A stretch of DNA of 36,154 nucleotides from the NCBI GenBank assembly GCA_945862215.1, contig CAMAXY010000027.1, positions 1-36,154 of the forward strand. Direction: 5' to 3'. Source of the DNA: Singulisphaera sp. GP187 (GTDB lineage: Bacteria; Planctomycetota; Phycisphaerae; Phycisphaerales; SM1A02). Position numbers and translations under genes: made by a program. The notes below the pieces were generated by a model. It searched no databases. It was not told the origin of the DNA and saw only the letters and a program-made list of their open reading frames with translations. How positions within the stretch are numbered: position 1 is the first letter of the stretch; each line of letters opens with the position of its first letter. This document shows, piece by piece, positions 15,765 to 22,779 of the stretch.

Positions 15765-15780
15765 TTTGGTGGGAACCAAA
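15765..15780. promoter_or_regulatory. Candidate operator between the two secretion operons
   Basis: TTTGGT (15765-15770), four bases GGGA, then ACCAAA (15775-15780): perfect 6-base inverted arms near the middle of the 236-base region between the divergent pseudopilin genes. The position suits a dimeric regulator acting on both operons. No regulator gene is nearby and the site occurs once by eye, so function is speculative. Confidence 0.3.
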
Positions 15781-15858
15781 TTAACTTGATGATTTTTTAA
15801 AGATTTATGTCCCCGATGTTTTTATCTGCTATTTGGCTTTAGTAATTGGGTTTTTCCC

Positions 15859-15889
15859 TTGCAAATTCGCATCTGAATCTGAATATAAA
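15859..15889 (+). promoter_or_regulatory. Possible promoter of the minor-pseudopilin/secretin operon
   Basis: TTGCAA at 15859-15864 and TATAAA at 15884-15889, separated by 19 bases, lie upstream of the ATG at 15899. The -10-like box ends nine bases before the ATG, so any leader would be very short. The long spacer lowers confidence. Confidence 0.3.
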
Positions 15890-15898
15890 AGTGTGAAG

Positions 15899-16381
15899 AT
15901 GATGTTGAAACGAGCCGAGAGTATGGGAATGCGACGCGCTATGACTCTCATTGAATGCATGGTGGCTCTGGTCATACTCACTCTTTCTGCAAGCATTATG
16001 GTGATGGCAGTGCAAGGTGGACTGGCAGCTCAGGAAGAAGCTCTTTCCATGACACTTGCAGGAACTGCGGCGGAATCACGCATTGCTGAATATCTCTCAA
16101 AGTCATACCCCACGATTGCAGTCGCAGATATCACCGAGACAGCAGGAGCGATCAAAACGCCTACGGGTGAGTTCTTCAGTTCTTCCTATAACAAGATGTC
16201 ACGCCGAACCGTCATTACATCTGCAAATCTCACAGTGCCTGATTTCCCTGGTCTGATTGTGCAAGGTTATTTATTTGATGTGACTGTTTCTGATTCGTGG
16301 CAAGGACAAGCTCGCAAGCTTGTTTCTTTGCAGCGCTTTCGTCCGTGGACAACCGAAGAAGAAGGTGCCGTCACGCCATGA
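15899..16381 (+). CDS. Minor pseudopilin, GspI/PilV-like
   Basis: 160 residues with the prepilin motif MRRA|MTLIECMVALVILTLSASI: Ala rather than Gly at -1, Met at +1, Glu at +5, then a hydrophobic helix. The EC-x-VAL-x-x form resembles GspI, and the C-terminal half (YLFDVTVSDSWQGQARKLVSL) fits a GspI-type small domain. Candidate starts are ATGs at 15899, 15902, 15923 and 15929; I took 15899, giving a 13-residue leader, but a shorter leader from 15929 (MRRA) would be equally functional. The open frame from 15833 starts at a TTG and adds nothing. It is the first gene of the + operon and overlaps the next by 4 bases (ATGA). In type II systems GspI, J and K form the tip of the pseudopilus; the same is inferred here. 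Confidence 0.8.
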   Translation: MMLKRAESMGMRRAMTLIECMVALVILTLSASIMVMAVQGGLAAQEEALSMTLAGTAAESRIAEYLSKSYPTIAVADITETAGAIKTPTGEFFSSSYNKMSRRTVITSANLTVPDFPGLIVQGYLFDVTVSDSWQGQARKLVSLQRFRPWTTEEEGAVTP

Positions 16382-17085
16382 AAAAACCACCACGCGCATT
16401 CACTCTCATCGAGGTCATGATCGCAACGGTTGTGACGACGATGATCGCTGGAACTGTGGTGGCACTCATTCAAGGATTTGTCTCTGCACTCTCAATTCAG
16501 GATTTGCGCAGCGAAGCGATCGTGCGCAGCGCAGGCGTGCAGTCGCATCTGGGATTACTTTCGTTAAAGACGCGCATGTCTTTGGCGCTCAGTCCACAGC
16601 GCGTATTGCTTTGGCTTCCTGCGGAAACGCTTTTAACTTCCGGCAGCGGCAGCGATGCAGCATTCGATCGCATTGATCTCGCAGAAGATGAATTGCATTG
16701 GCTTGAGTTTGTTCAAGAAGAAGATTCGAGTTGGACGCTGATCGAATGGACTGTAAAAAACAATATGGTCGAATCGACGGAATCAGCAGTTTTTACAGTT
16801 GATGGCGTATTTTGGGATGACCTGTTTCTTCAGCTCAACGAAGCAGGGAAATTGCGTCGCTCACCGATTGCTTCAGGTCTTGCCGGACCAGAACTTGCCA
16901 CGGGAACAATGAAACGTCCTCGATTTGTCTGGCAAACGAGTGACTGCTGTCAAAATCGTTCGGTTGGAGTGGAGTTTGCATTCGTTGCCCTTATGGGCAA
17001 TGAAACATTGCAGGCCGATGTGCGCCTTGAAAGCGCTCTTGCGTTCTTTGATCGACACCCAATTTGTTCGGAGTCTGGATCATGA
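16378..17085 (+). CDS. Minor pseudopilin, GspJ-like
   Basis: 235 residues. The leader MKKPPRA is followed by FTLIEVMIATVVTTMIAGTV, again with Ala in place of Gly at the cleavage site. The larger globular part (about 190 residues after the helix) and the position after the GspI-like gene fit GspJ, which is usually about 200 residues. Two adjacent cysteines occur near the C-terminal third (TSDCCQN). The start overlaps the previous stop as ATGA, and the C-terminal stop overlaps the next start in the same way. The upstream frame to 16297 is an artefact of the overlapping GspI gene. Assembly into the pseudopilus tip with the GspI- and GspK-like products is inferred. Confidence 0.78.
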   Translation: MKKPPRAFTLIEVMIATVVTTMIAGTVVALIQGFVSALSIQDLRSEAIVRSAGVQSHLGLLSLKTRMSLALSPQRVLLWLPAETLLTSGSGSDAAFDRIDLAEDELHWLEFVQEEDSSWTLIEWTVKNNMVESTESAVFTVDGVFWDDLFLQLNEAGKLRRSPIASGLAGPELATGTMKRPRFVWQTSDCCQNRSVGVEFAFVALMGNETLQADVRLESALAFFDRHPICSESGS

Positions 17086-18854
17086 AACAATTTAATTTAC
17101 CTAGATTTTCAAGTCGCTCCCGTTCAAAATCTCCCAGCCATCGTGGTGTCGCGCTCTTGATGGCGCTCTTTGCACTCGGAGTGGCGGCAACAGCAGGAAC
17201 ATCGTTCGTCAAATCGAGTGATCACAGTGTGATGGTTGGTCGCAGTATGGGTGAAGCTGCACGTGCGCGCTTGGCTGCCGCAGAAGGACTGGCGATTTCT
17301 CGCGAAGTTCTCGCAAATATTTTCCAGCAGCCGGATGTCACCCTCGCATCGCAGTGGCGGGCACAACTTGCGGATGGTGTTTTGTTGACGAATTATCAAA
17401 TCAACGGTGCAACATTGAATGTCACAGTTGCTGATTTGACGACAGGCGCAGCACCAACCATCAGTACAACTGAATTTCAAGCGACAATCACCGTGACCGT
17501 AGGCGATACGAGTTATCAAATGAGTGCGCAGATGAGTTTGCAAAGTCTTGTCAAGGGCCAGTATGCGATCTTTGCAAACAAACTCTTCCGCATGGAAGGG
17601 AACAACTTTGTCGGTCGCTGGGAAAAAGCGCCGAAAAGCGTACTGAAATACCCAATTAATGTTGGAACGCAGGCGATGAAGAGTTGGTTCAGTAATGAAG
17701 GCGTTTTCTTTGGTACTGACGCATACTTTGAAGATCAAGCAGTCGCAATTCCAGGCACATACAACACATTCGCTCTCGCATTGGCTGCTAAGCCAACAGA
17801 ATTTGTTCGCGCTTCGCGCGCTGGATATGCGGGAGCACGAGTAAACAATGAAGATGTGGTCTATCACTACCTCGGCGGCAAGACTTCTCTTGCAGCATCA
17901 TGGGAAGTTGCGACCGATTCATTTGCCACCAAGCAGGCATATCTCTATTTCCCATCGAATGCAGAAAGCGTGACTGTCACAGGCGGAAGTGCCGAAGAAG
18001 TCGAACAGGTCCGATTGTCCGCTGGTCAATCGATTGTGATGCCTACGCCTCCATCAGAACCGTCATTCATTCCTGGAACGACATTCACGGGCAATAAAAC
18101 GTATAGCGGCGTCACCGTCACGCTGAATCCAATTCGCGTGAAATGCAACGAAATCTTTGGAATCCCTTATGCAGGAGGCGATCTCATCGTCTCGAATAAT
18201 TCTGTCATCACCCTCAATAGCGGTATCTATCGAGTGGATGACAAATTCACCTTGTCTAACAGTCGTCTGATCATAAATGGCAATGTGAAAATTGTGATGA
18301 AGGCCAGGCAGTGGTTTGATCTCGATGCAAAAAGTTTCTCGATGACAAACTCTGCGATCGAATTGAAAGCGAATTCGCAGTTGCTTCTTTTCGTTGCATA
18401 CGATTTGGTCACAACAGGATCGTGGATTGGAAGCGATTACACCTGCACTTCAGACCCGAGTGCCACGAACAAACTTGGCGACCCTCACCGCAAGAAGTGG
18501 CTCAATCAGTGGGTCGCGACGGTGTGTGATCCGGTTGCTCCGCAAGAGCCGAAGTACATCGAGCCTTGGAGAATTCGCATCTATCCAGACCCTGCATTCC
18601 TTTCTTCGATTTTCATCTGGGATTTCTATAACAGCTCGGTTGTCGGATCTATCTATATGCCAACCAATCCTGTGATTCTGCGTGGAAACACTGAGATCTA
18701 TGGTCGCATTGCGGCGAATCACGTCATCTTGCGCGATGAGGCGAGTTTCTTTTATGACCACGCTCTTGATGACATCACTGGAATCACCGAAGGGGCGCCG
18801 CCTCCACGCGGTGGTACGGCACAAATTCCAACTCGCATTCAGATCAATTTCTAA
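17082..18854 (+). CDS. GspK/PilX-like protein with large beta-helix-type C-terminal domain
   Basis: 590 residues. After a basic leader comes SHRG|VALLMALFALGVAATAGTS, which has Gly at -1 but no Glu at mature position 5, as in GspK proteins such as XcpX. The stretch EAARARLAAAEGLAISREVLAN is also typical of GspK/PilX N-termini. The C-terminal half (about 320-585) is repetitive and strand-rich: GGDLIVSNNSVITLNSGIYR, DDKFTLSNSRLIINGNVKI, SSVVGSIYMPTNPVILRGN, EIYGRIAANHVILRDEASFF. This resembles the bactofilin/beta-helix region of PilX-like proteins (I believe DUF7305) instead of the alpha-helical GspK domain. It is almost twice the normal GspK size. The start is coupled to gspJ by ATGA. A tip adhesin or cargo-contact role is inferred. 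Confidence 0.72.
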   Translation: MKQFNLPRFSSRSRSKSPSHRGVALLMALFALGVAATAGTSFVKSSDHSVMVGRSMGEAARARLAAAEGLAISREVLANIFQQPDVTLASQWRAQLADGVLLTNYQINGATLNVTVADLTTGAAPTISTTEFQATITVTVGDTSYQMSAQMSLQSLVKGQYAIFANKLFRMEGNNFVGRWEKAPKSVLKYPINVGTQAMKSWFSNEGVFFGTDAYFEDQAVAIPGTYNTFALALAAKPTEFVRASRAGYAGARVNNEDVVYHYLGGKTSLAASWEVATDSFATKQAYLYFPSNAESVTVTGGSAEEVEQVRLSAGQSIVMPTPPSEPSFIPGTTFTGNKTYSGVTVTLNPIRVKCNEIFGIPYAGGDLIVSNNSVITLNSGIYRVDDKFTLSNSRLIINGNVKIVMKARQWFDLDAKSFSMTNSAIELKANSQLLLFVAYDLVTTGSWIGSDYTCTSDPSATNKLGDPHRKKWLNQWVATVCDPVAPQEPKYIEPWRIRIYPDPAFLSSIFIWDFYNSSVVGSIYMPTNPVILRGNTEIYGRIAANHVILRDEASFFYDHALDDITGITEGAPPPRGGTAQIPTRIQINF

Positions 18855-18858
18855 GTCA

Positions 18859-18883
18859 AACAATTTTCAGCCAACAATTTTCA
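18859..18883 (+). repeat. Short direct repeat upstream of the GspH-like gene
   Basis: AACAATTTTCA occurs at 18859-18869 and again at 18873-18883, a 14-base period, in the 47-base gap between the GspK-like and GspH-like genes. The strong AGGAGG at 18888-18893 follows eight bases before the ATG. This is the only real gap in the + operon. Confidence 0.6.
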
Positions 18884-18901
18884 TTTCAGGAGGAAACAAT
18901 C

Positions 18902-19375
18902 ATGCGTCGAGCCTTCACACTCATCGAACTCATCATCACGACGATCATCATCGCGGTGATCGTCTCGCTTGCGTTGCCAATGTTCTCGGACCAGAGCGGA
19001 GGACGACTCTCCGCAGCACAACATCGGTTATGGGCGGATATTCAATATGCGCAGGCCTGGACAATTGCAAATCCATCAACCCCCGCGAAGATCAAATTTC
19101 TTTCTGACGGTTACACGATCGAAGGACCGCCAGATGCAGGAACAGTACGGTTCAATAAAAATAGTTTTTCTGAAGCATCAGGCGTACTTGTCACTGTGAC
19201 TGATGTTCCAGTCGATGGAATTCCATTCAATCATTCTGGCGCGTTGAATATCGGACTAGATGCAGCTGAACCGCGAATTCACCTTTCAACTGGCATTGGC
19301 CAGGAGTCCATCGATCTCGTTTTGCAACCCACGTCTGGACAAATTCGGGTGGAAAAAGCTATCGGGTTGCCATAA
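18902..19375 (+). CDS. Minor pseudopilin, GspH/FimT-like
   Basis: 157 residues starting with the very short leader MRRA followed by FTLIELIITTIIIAVIVSLA, Glu at +5 and Ala at -1. The remainder reads as a GspH/FimT domain: helical link (RLSAAQHRLWADIQYAQAWT), then strands, ending in the typical LVLQPTSGQIRVEK pattern where GspH proteins have a 'f-x-P-x-G' strand. GspH links the tip to the pseudopilus shaft in type II systems. The ribosome-binding site AGGAGG is near-ideal, in contrast to the coupled genes before it, so this subunit may be made in higher amounts. The secretin ATG follows its stop with no gap. Confidence 0.85.
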   Translation: MRRAFTLIELIITTIIIAVIVSLALPMFSDQSGGRLSAAQHRLWADIQYAQAWTIANPSTPAKIKFLSDGYTIEGPPDAGTVRFNKNSFSEASGVLVTVTDVPVDGIPFNHSGALNIGLDAAEPRIHLSTGIGQESIDLVLQPTSGQIRVEKAIGLP

Positions 19376-21523
19376 ATGAGCCGAAGTGTATTACTCAGCA
19401 CCTTTTACTTGGTGCAGATGGTCTCACGCACTTTGGATATTTATCAACGAACAAGCCCCGTGTATCAGACTCGAGTGCGATCACAATCGCACCGTGCAGC
19501 TTTCTCTGCGTACTTCGCAAGCGCCTTCGTGCAGGTTGCAATTGCGGCGGCATCAAGTTCGCCACAGAATGCAATTCCGACTTTTCCTCCTGGTGGATTC
19601 GCGCCAGTCACTTCGGGTTCGCAGGGAAATGCTTCAGCACCCGCAACCGTTGTGCCTGCGACAACTCCTGCAACAACTCCTGCGCCTGCCCCTGCGACAA
19701 CTCCTGCAACAACTCCTGCGCCTGCCCCTCCGGCAACAGTTGATCTCAGCCCTCCTCCGATTCTTGAAGTTTCAACACACGGGACCATCACACTCTCTGC
19801 TCAGAATGTTGCGGTCGATGCACTGCTCGAACTTCTTTCTGTTCGCAGTAAGCAGAACATTGTTGCCAGCGACAAAGTCGAGGGAAAAGTTTCGGTCAAT
19901 CTTTATGACGTTCCATTCAACGAAGCGCTCGAAGCAATCTTGTCAGTGAACGGCCTCATTTCAGTTCGTCAAGGATCATTCATTTTTGTTTATACGCAAG
20001 GGGAATTTGAGGCTTTGGAAAAAGCCAAGCGCCAACTCGGAACCCAAGTGTTTGTGCTGCAATTCTTGAATGCGAGCGATGCAGAATCGTTCATCAAGCC
20101 GATCCTTTCCCAGGATGGAAAAATGGCTTCGCGTGGAACTGTTGTCGCAGGATTCACGCCAACTTTGGAAAATGGCGGCGCAGATGATTACGCATTCACC
20201 GCTCGAATCGTGGTCACGGATTACGCTTCGAATTTGGCGGAAGTCGCTCGTGTTCTGAAAGAGATTGATAGCGCACCGCAACAGGTTCGCGTCGAAGCGA
20301 CAGTTGTCTCCGCCAACATCGATGAAAATAATGCATATGGTTTGGATATCGCCGCAATCGGCAATCTAAACTTTGACAACTTAGTGTCGAAGGCAATTTC
20401 GCCACTTGGAGTGCCAGACGCGCTTCAGACTGGTTTGACAGGTGACAAAGAACCTTTCACGCCCTATCCCAATTCCGCGCAAGCTGCGGCGATCACCAAT
20501 CAAGTTGCACTACCCAATGCACCACCAGCAAATATCAAGATGGGATTTGTCTCTGATGATGTTTCTGTCTTTCTGACAGTGCTCGATGATGTGACCGACC
20601 TCACTGTGCTCGCTCGTCCAGCGGTGACATGCTTGAATCGCCAACGTGCGGCGGTGATGATCGGAGAAAGAGTCGCATATCTCACGACCACGCAGAACCA
20701 GACCAGCACGACGCAAACGGTCGAATATCTCGATACAGGAATCAAGCTGACTTTTCGGCCCTTCATAACGGATGACGGCATGATCCGAATGGAAATGTCG
20801 CCAAGTATTTCTGATTTCACACTTCGTAAAATTGGCGTGCCAGGTGGTGGTGAGACGACGGTTCCCGACTCTACAACCCAGGAATTGCACACAAATGTTC
20901 GTGTTCGCAGCGGGCAAACAGTTGTGCTTGGTGGGCTCTTCAGCGACAAAATCACCTCGCAACGCCGCCAAGTTCCATTCTTAAGTGACATTCCACTTTT
21001 CGGTGGAGCGATAACTGGACAAGCTGATCGCGTTCAGCGAAAAGAAATTATTTTCTTGGTGACGCCGACTGTGATTGAGGATCAAAAGCTCTACGAAGAA
21101 GGTAAAGACTCGCTCGAAATTGTTGAAAACGTGCGAGTTGGTGCGCGCGCAGGGCTCTTGCCATTTTCGCGCGAGCAAGTCACTGCGAATTATCAGCAGG
21201 ACGCATTTACTGCGTACAACAATGGCGACCTCACCAAGGCTCTTTATTACTCCAACGCGGCACTTCGCATGAAGCCAATTTCGCCAGCGATGCAACAACT
21301 TCGAGAACGTGTCATTTCGATGCCAGGCTCTGATTATCAAGATCAAATTGATCAGACTTTGATCGAGCGTCGGACGTTCTCGCCGAGTACGCCCAGTGCA
21401 ACACCAAAATTAGCACCAGCAACAACTCCAGCGCCAGTTGCTCCAGAGCCAATCACGCCAGCAATTTCCGCACCAGTTGCACCAGAGCCCGCACCAGAAC
21501 CCGCACCAGAGCCCGCACCATGA
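19376..21523 (+). CDS. Secretin (GspD/PilQ family)
   Basis: Outer-membrane channel protein. 715 residues. The N-terminus is long (about 45 residues) before the hydrophobic stretch FSAYFASAFVQVAIAAASS, so translation might start at an internal GTG (19475). Then come a Pro/Thr/Ala-rich linker (about 85-122), an STN/N0-like domain (about 125-190; VAVDALLELLSVRSKQNIVA), a KH-like ring domain (about 222-305) and the secretin barrel domain with VRSGQTVVLGGLF, VPFLSDIPLFGG and RKEIIFLVTPTVI. After the barrel there is a single TPR-like unit (TAYNNGDLTKALYYSNAALR) and a Pro/Ala/Glu tail ending EPAPEPAPEPAP. Fewer N-domains than GspD, so nearer PilQ. The TPR lipoprotein gene overlaps its stop by 4 bases. 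Confidence 0.93.
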   Translation: MSRSVLLSTFYLVQMVSRTLDIYQRTSPVYQTRVRSQSHRAAFSAYFASAFVQVAIAAASSSPQNAIPTFPPGGFAPVTSGSQGNASAPATVVPATTPATTPAPAPATTPATTPAPAPPATVDLSPPPILEVSTHGTITLSAQNVAVDALLELLSVRSKQNIVASDKVEGKVSVNLYDVPFNEALEAILSVNGLISVRQGSFIFVYTQGEFEALEKAKRQLGTQVFVLQFLNASDAESFIKPILSQDGKMASRGTVVAGFTPTLENGGADDYAFTARIVVTDYASNLAEVARVLKEIDSAPQQVRVEATVVSANIDENNAYGLDIAAIGNLNFDNLVSKAISPLGVPDALQTGLTGDKEPFTPYPNSAQAAAITNQVALPNAPPANIKMGFVSDDVSVFLTVLDDVTDLTVLARPAVTCLNRQRAAVMIGERVAYLTTTQNQTSTTQTVEYLDTGIKLTFRPFITDDGMIRMEMSPSISDFTLRKIGVPGGGETTVPDSTTQELHTNVRVRSGQTVVLGGLFSDKITSQRRQVPFLSDIPLFGGAITGQADRVQRKEIIFLVTPTVIEDQKLYEEGKDSLEIVENVRVGARAGLLPFSREQVTANYQQDAFTAYNNGDLTKALYYSNAALRMKPISPAMQQLRERVISMPGSDYQDQIDQTLIERRTFSPSTPSATPKLAPATTPAPVAPEPITPAISAPVAPEPAPEPAPEPAP
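19661..19732 (+). repeat. Two tandem 36-bp units in the secretin linker
   Basis: The units 19661-19696 and 19697-19732 differ at one position near the end. Each encodes 12 residues of Ala, Thr and Pro. In frame, so copy number changes would only lengthen or shorten the linker between the signal region and the first periplasmic domain. Confidence 0.9.
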
Positions 21524-22707
21524 ACCAATCAACTTCAAATGAACATCGCTTTACCTCCGTCGGAATTTCTCAATTGGCGTGGGCTTTCTTGGTGACCGCC
21601 TTCGCAACCACCATGTTTGGGTGCGGAGGTCCAACAAAGACTGGTATTGAAGCGCGCAAGGTTGCAAGCGATCGTTTCAATCGAGTCGGCGGAGCGGTCG
21701 CGTCCGATCAAGCGGCGCAAGCACTCGATGCCGGGCAATTCAAAGATGCGCTGACACAGATTGATCGCGTCGTCGTTGCGTTTCCGACCGATCCCAAGGC
21801 ACGCCTGATGCGTGGTCGCATCGTTTTGGAAATGGGAAGACTTGAATTGGCCATGACCGAATTCAAGAATGCTGCAGAGCTCGATCCATCATGCGCTGAA
21901 TGCATGTATTACCAAGGTGTGGTTTCTCAGCGGTGGGGTCGCGACGAAGACGCGTTGAAAGAATATGCAGCCTCTCTCACCATCGAACCAACAAACACGC
22001 ACTATCTACTTGCTCAGGCGGAAACTTTGCTTGTGCTTGGCCGAACAAGCGAGGCGAAGACGCTGATCGACGATACATCGTGTCACTTCGAATTCAGTTC
22101 TGCGCTTGCGCATCTGCGCAGCGAGATCGCATCTGCGGAGCATGATCACGCTCAAGCTCTCAACTTTATGGAATTGGCAGTCACACTTGCGCCGAGTCCA
22201 TCGATCTACCAAGAAGATTTTGCGCTCGTCGCATTCCACGCGAAAGAATGGGATCGGTGCCTCACCGCCCTCGCCACTTTGCCTGCGAAGACAATGGACC
22301 GCGACGACATGCTCCGCATTCGCGCGCGCTGTCTTGCGATGACTGGCCGTGCGCTTGAAGCTCGCGACTTGTTGGTCGCCTTTGAGAGTTCTGCTGCAGG
22401 CAAACAAGAGGGCATCACGCTTGAACACGATTTAGCTTTGGGATACATCGCATGGATGGTCGGCGATACCGAGCGCGCCGATTCGTGCGCTCGACGTTTG
22501 ATGGGCCGAAATCCCAAGGTGAGCGATGGATATATGCTGAAGGGGATGATCCTTGAGGGACAAGGCGATTTTGCAAACGCAGTAAAATTGCTGACGAAAG
22601 CATCAGAATTGGCTCCAAATCGACGATTGCCACGAGAACTCCTTCTGCGTGCCGAGGCGGCTGAGATCGCTCTTGGAGGAGTTGTTGTGGTCGGTATGGC
22701 TCGCTGA
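21520..22707 (+). CDS. TPR-repeat lipoprotein of the secretion operon
   Basis: 395 residues. An N-terminal hydrophobic stretch (about 18-34) ends in TTMFGC, a loose lipobox with Cys at about 35, so a lipoprotein is likely. The rest is a chain of tetratricopeptide repeats, for example AAQALDAGQFKDALTQIDRV, ARLMRGRIVLEMGRLELAMT, CMYYQGVVSQRWGRDEDALK and YMLKGMILEGQGDFANAVKL. TPR lipoproteins such as PilF/PilW act as pilotins that bring secretins to the outer membrane; the ATGA overlap with the secretin gene supports such a role here, by analogy only. It is longer than PilF (about 250 residues). It is the last gene of the + operon. The next gene has its own promoter-like sequence. Confidence 0.8.
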   Translation: MNQSTSNEHRFTSVGISQLAWAFLVTAFATTMFGCGGPTKTGIEARKVASDRFNRVGGAVASDQAAQALDAGQFKDALTQIDRVVVAFPTDPKARLMRGRIVLEMGRLELAMTEFKNAAELDPSCAECMYYQGVVSQRWGRDEDALKEYAASLTIEPTNTHYLLAQAETLLVLGRTSEAKTLIDDTSCHFEFSSALAHLRSEIASAEHDHAQALNFMELAVTLAPSPSIYQEDFALVAFHAKEWDRCLTALATLPAKTMDRDDMLRIRARCLAMTGRALEARDLLVAFESSAAGKQEGITLEHDLALGYIAWMVGDTERADSCARRLMGRNPKVSDGYMLKGMILEGQGDFANAVKLLTKASELAPNRRLPRELLLRAEAAEIALGGVVVVGMAR

Positions 22708-22732
22708 TTAAAGTAAAAAAATAAAATTCTTT

Positions 22733-22760
22733 TTGATTCAAGAGCAAGTTGGGTTATCAT
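22733..22760 (+). promoter_or_regulatory. Putative sigma-70-type promoter of the dockerin-tailed gene
   Basis: TTGATT (22733-22738) and TATCAT (22755-22760) with a 16-base spacer. Transcription would begin near 22767, and AAGGAGA at 22768-22774 provides a ribosome-binding site for the ATG at 22780. The surrounding spacer is AT-rich. This separates the gene from the secretion operon before it. Confidence 0.4.
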
Positions 22761-22779
22761 TCTGCTTAAGGAGATTCGA

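Noticed and set aside
15663-15779. N-terminal extension of the major pseudopilin
   Set aside because: The prepilin leader must be short and the ATG at 15662 has a near-perfect ribosome-binding site.
17124-17867. 247-codon open frame on the - strand opposite the GspK-like gene
   Set aside because: Rich in Cys, Arg and Ser with no domain, and the sense frame is a clear pilin-like gene coupled to its neighbours.
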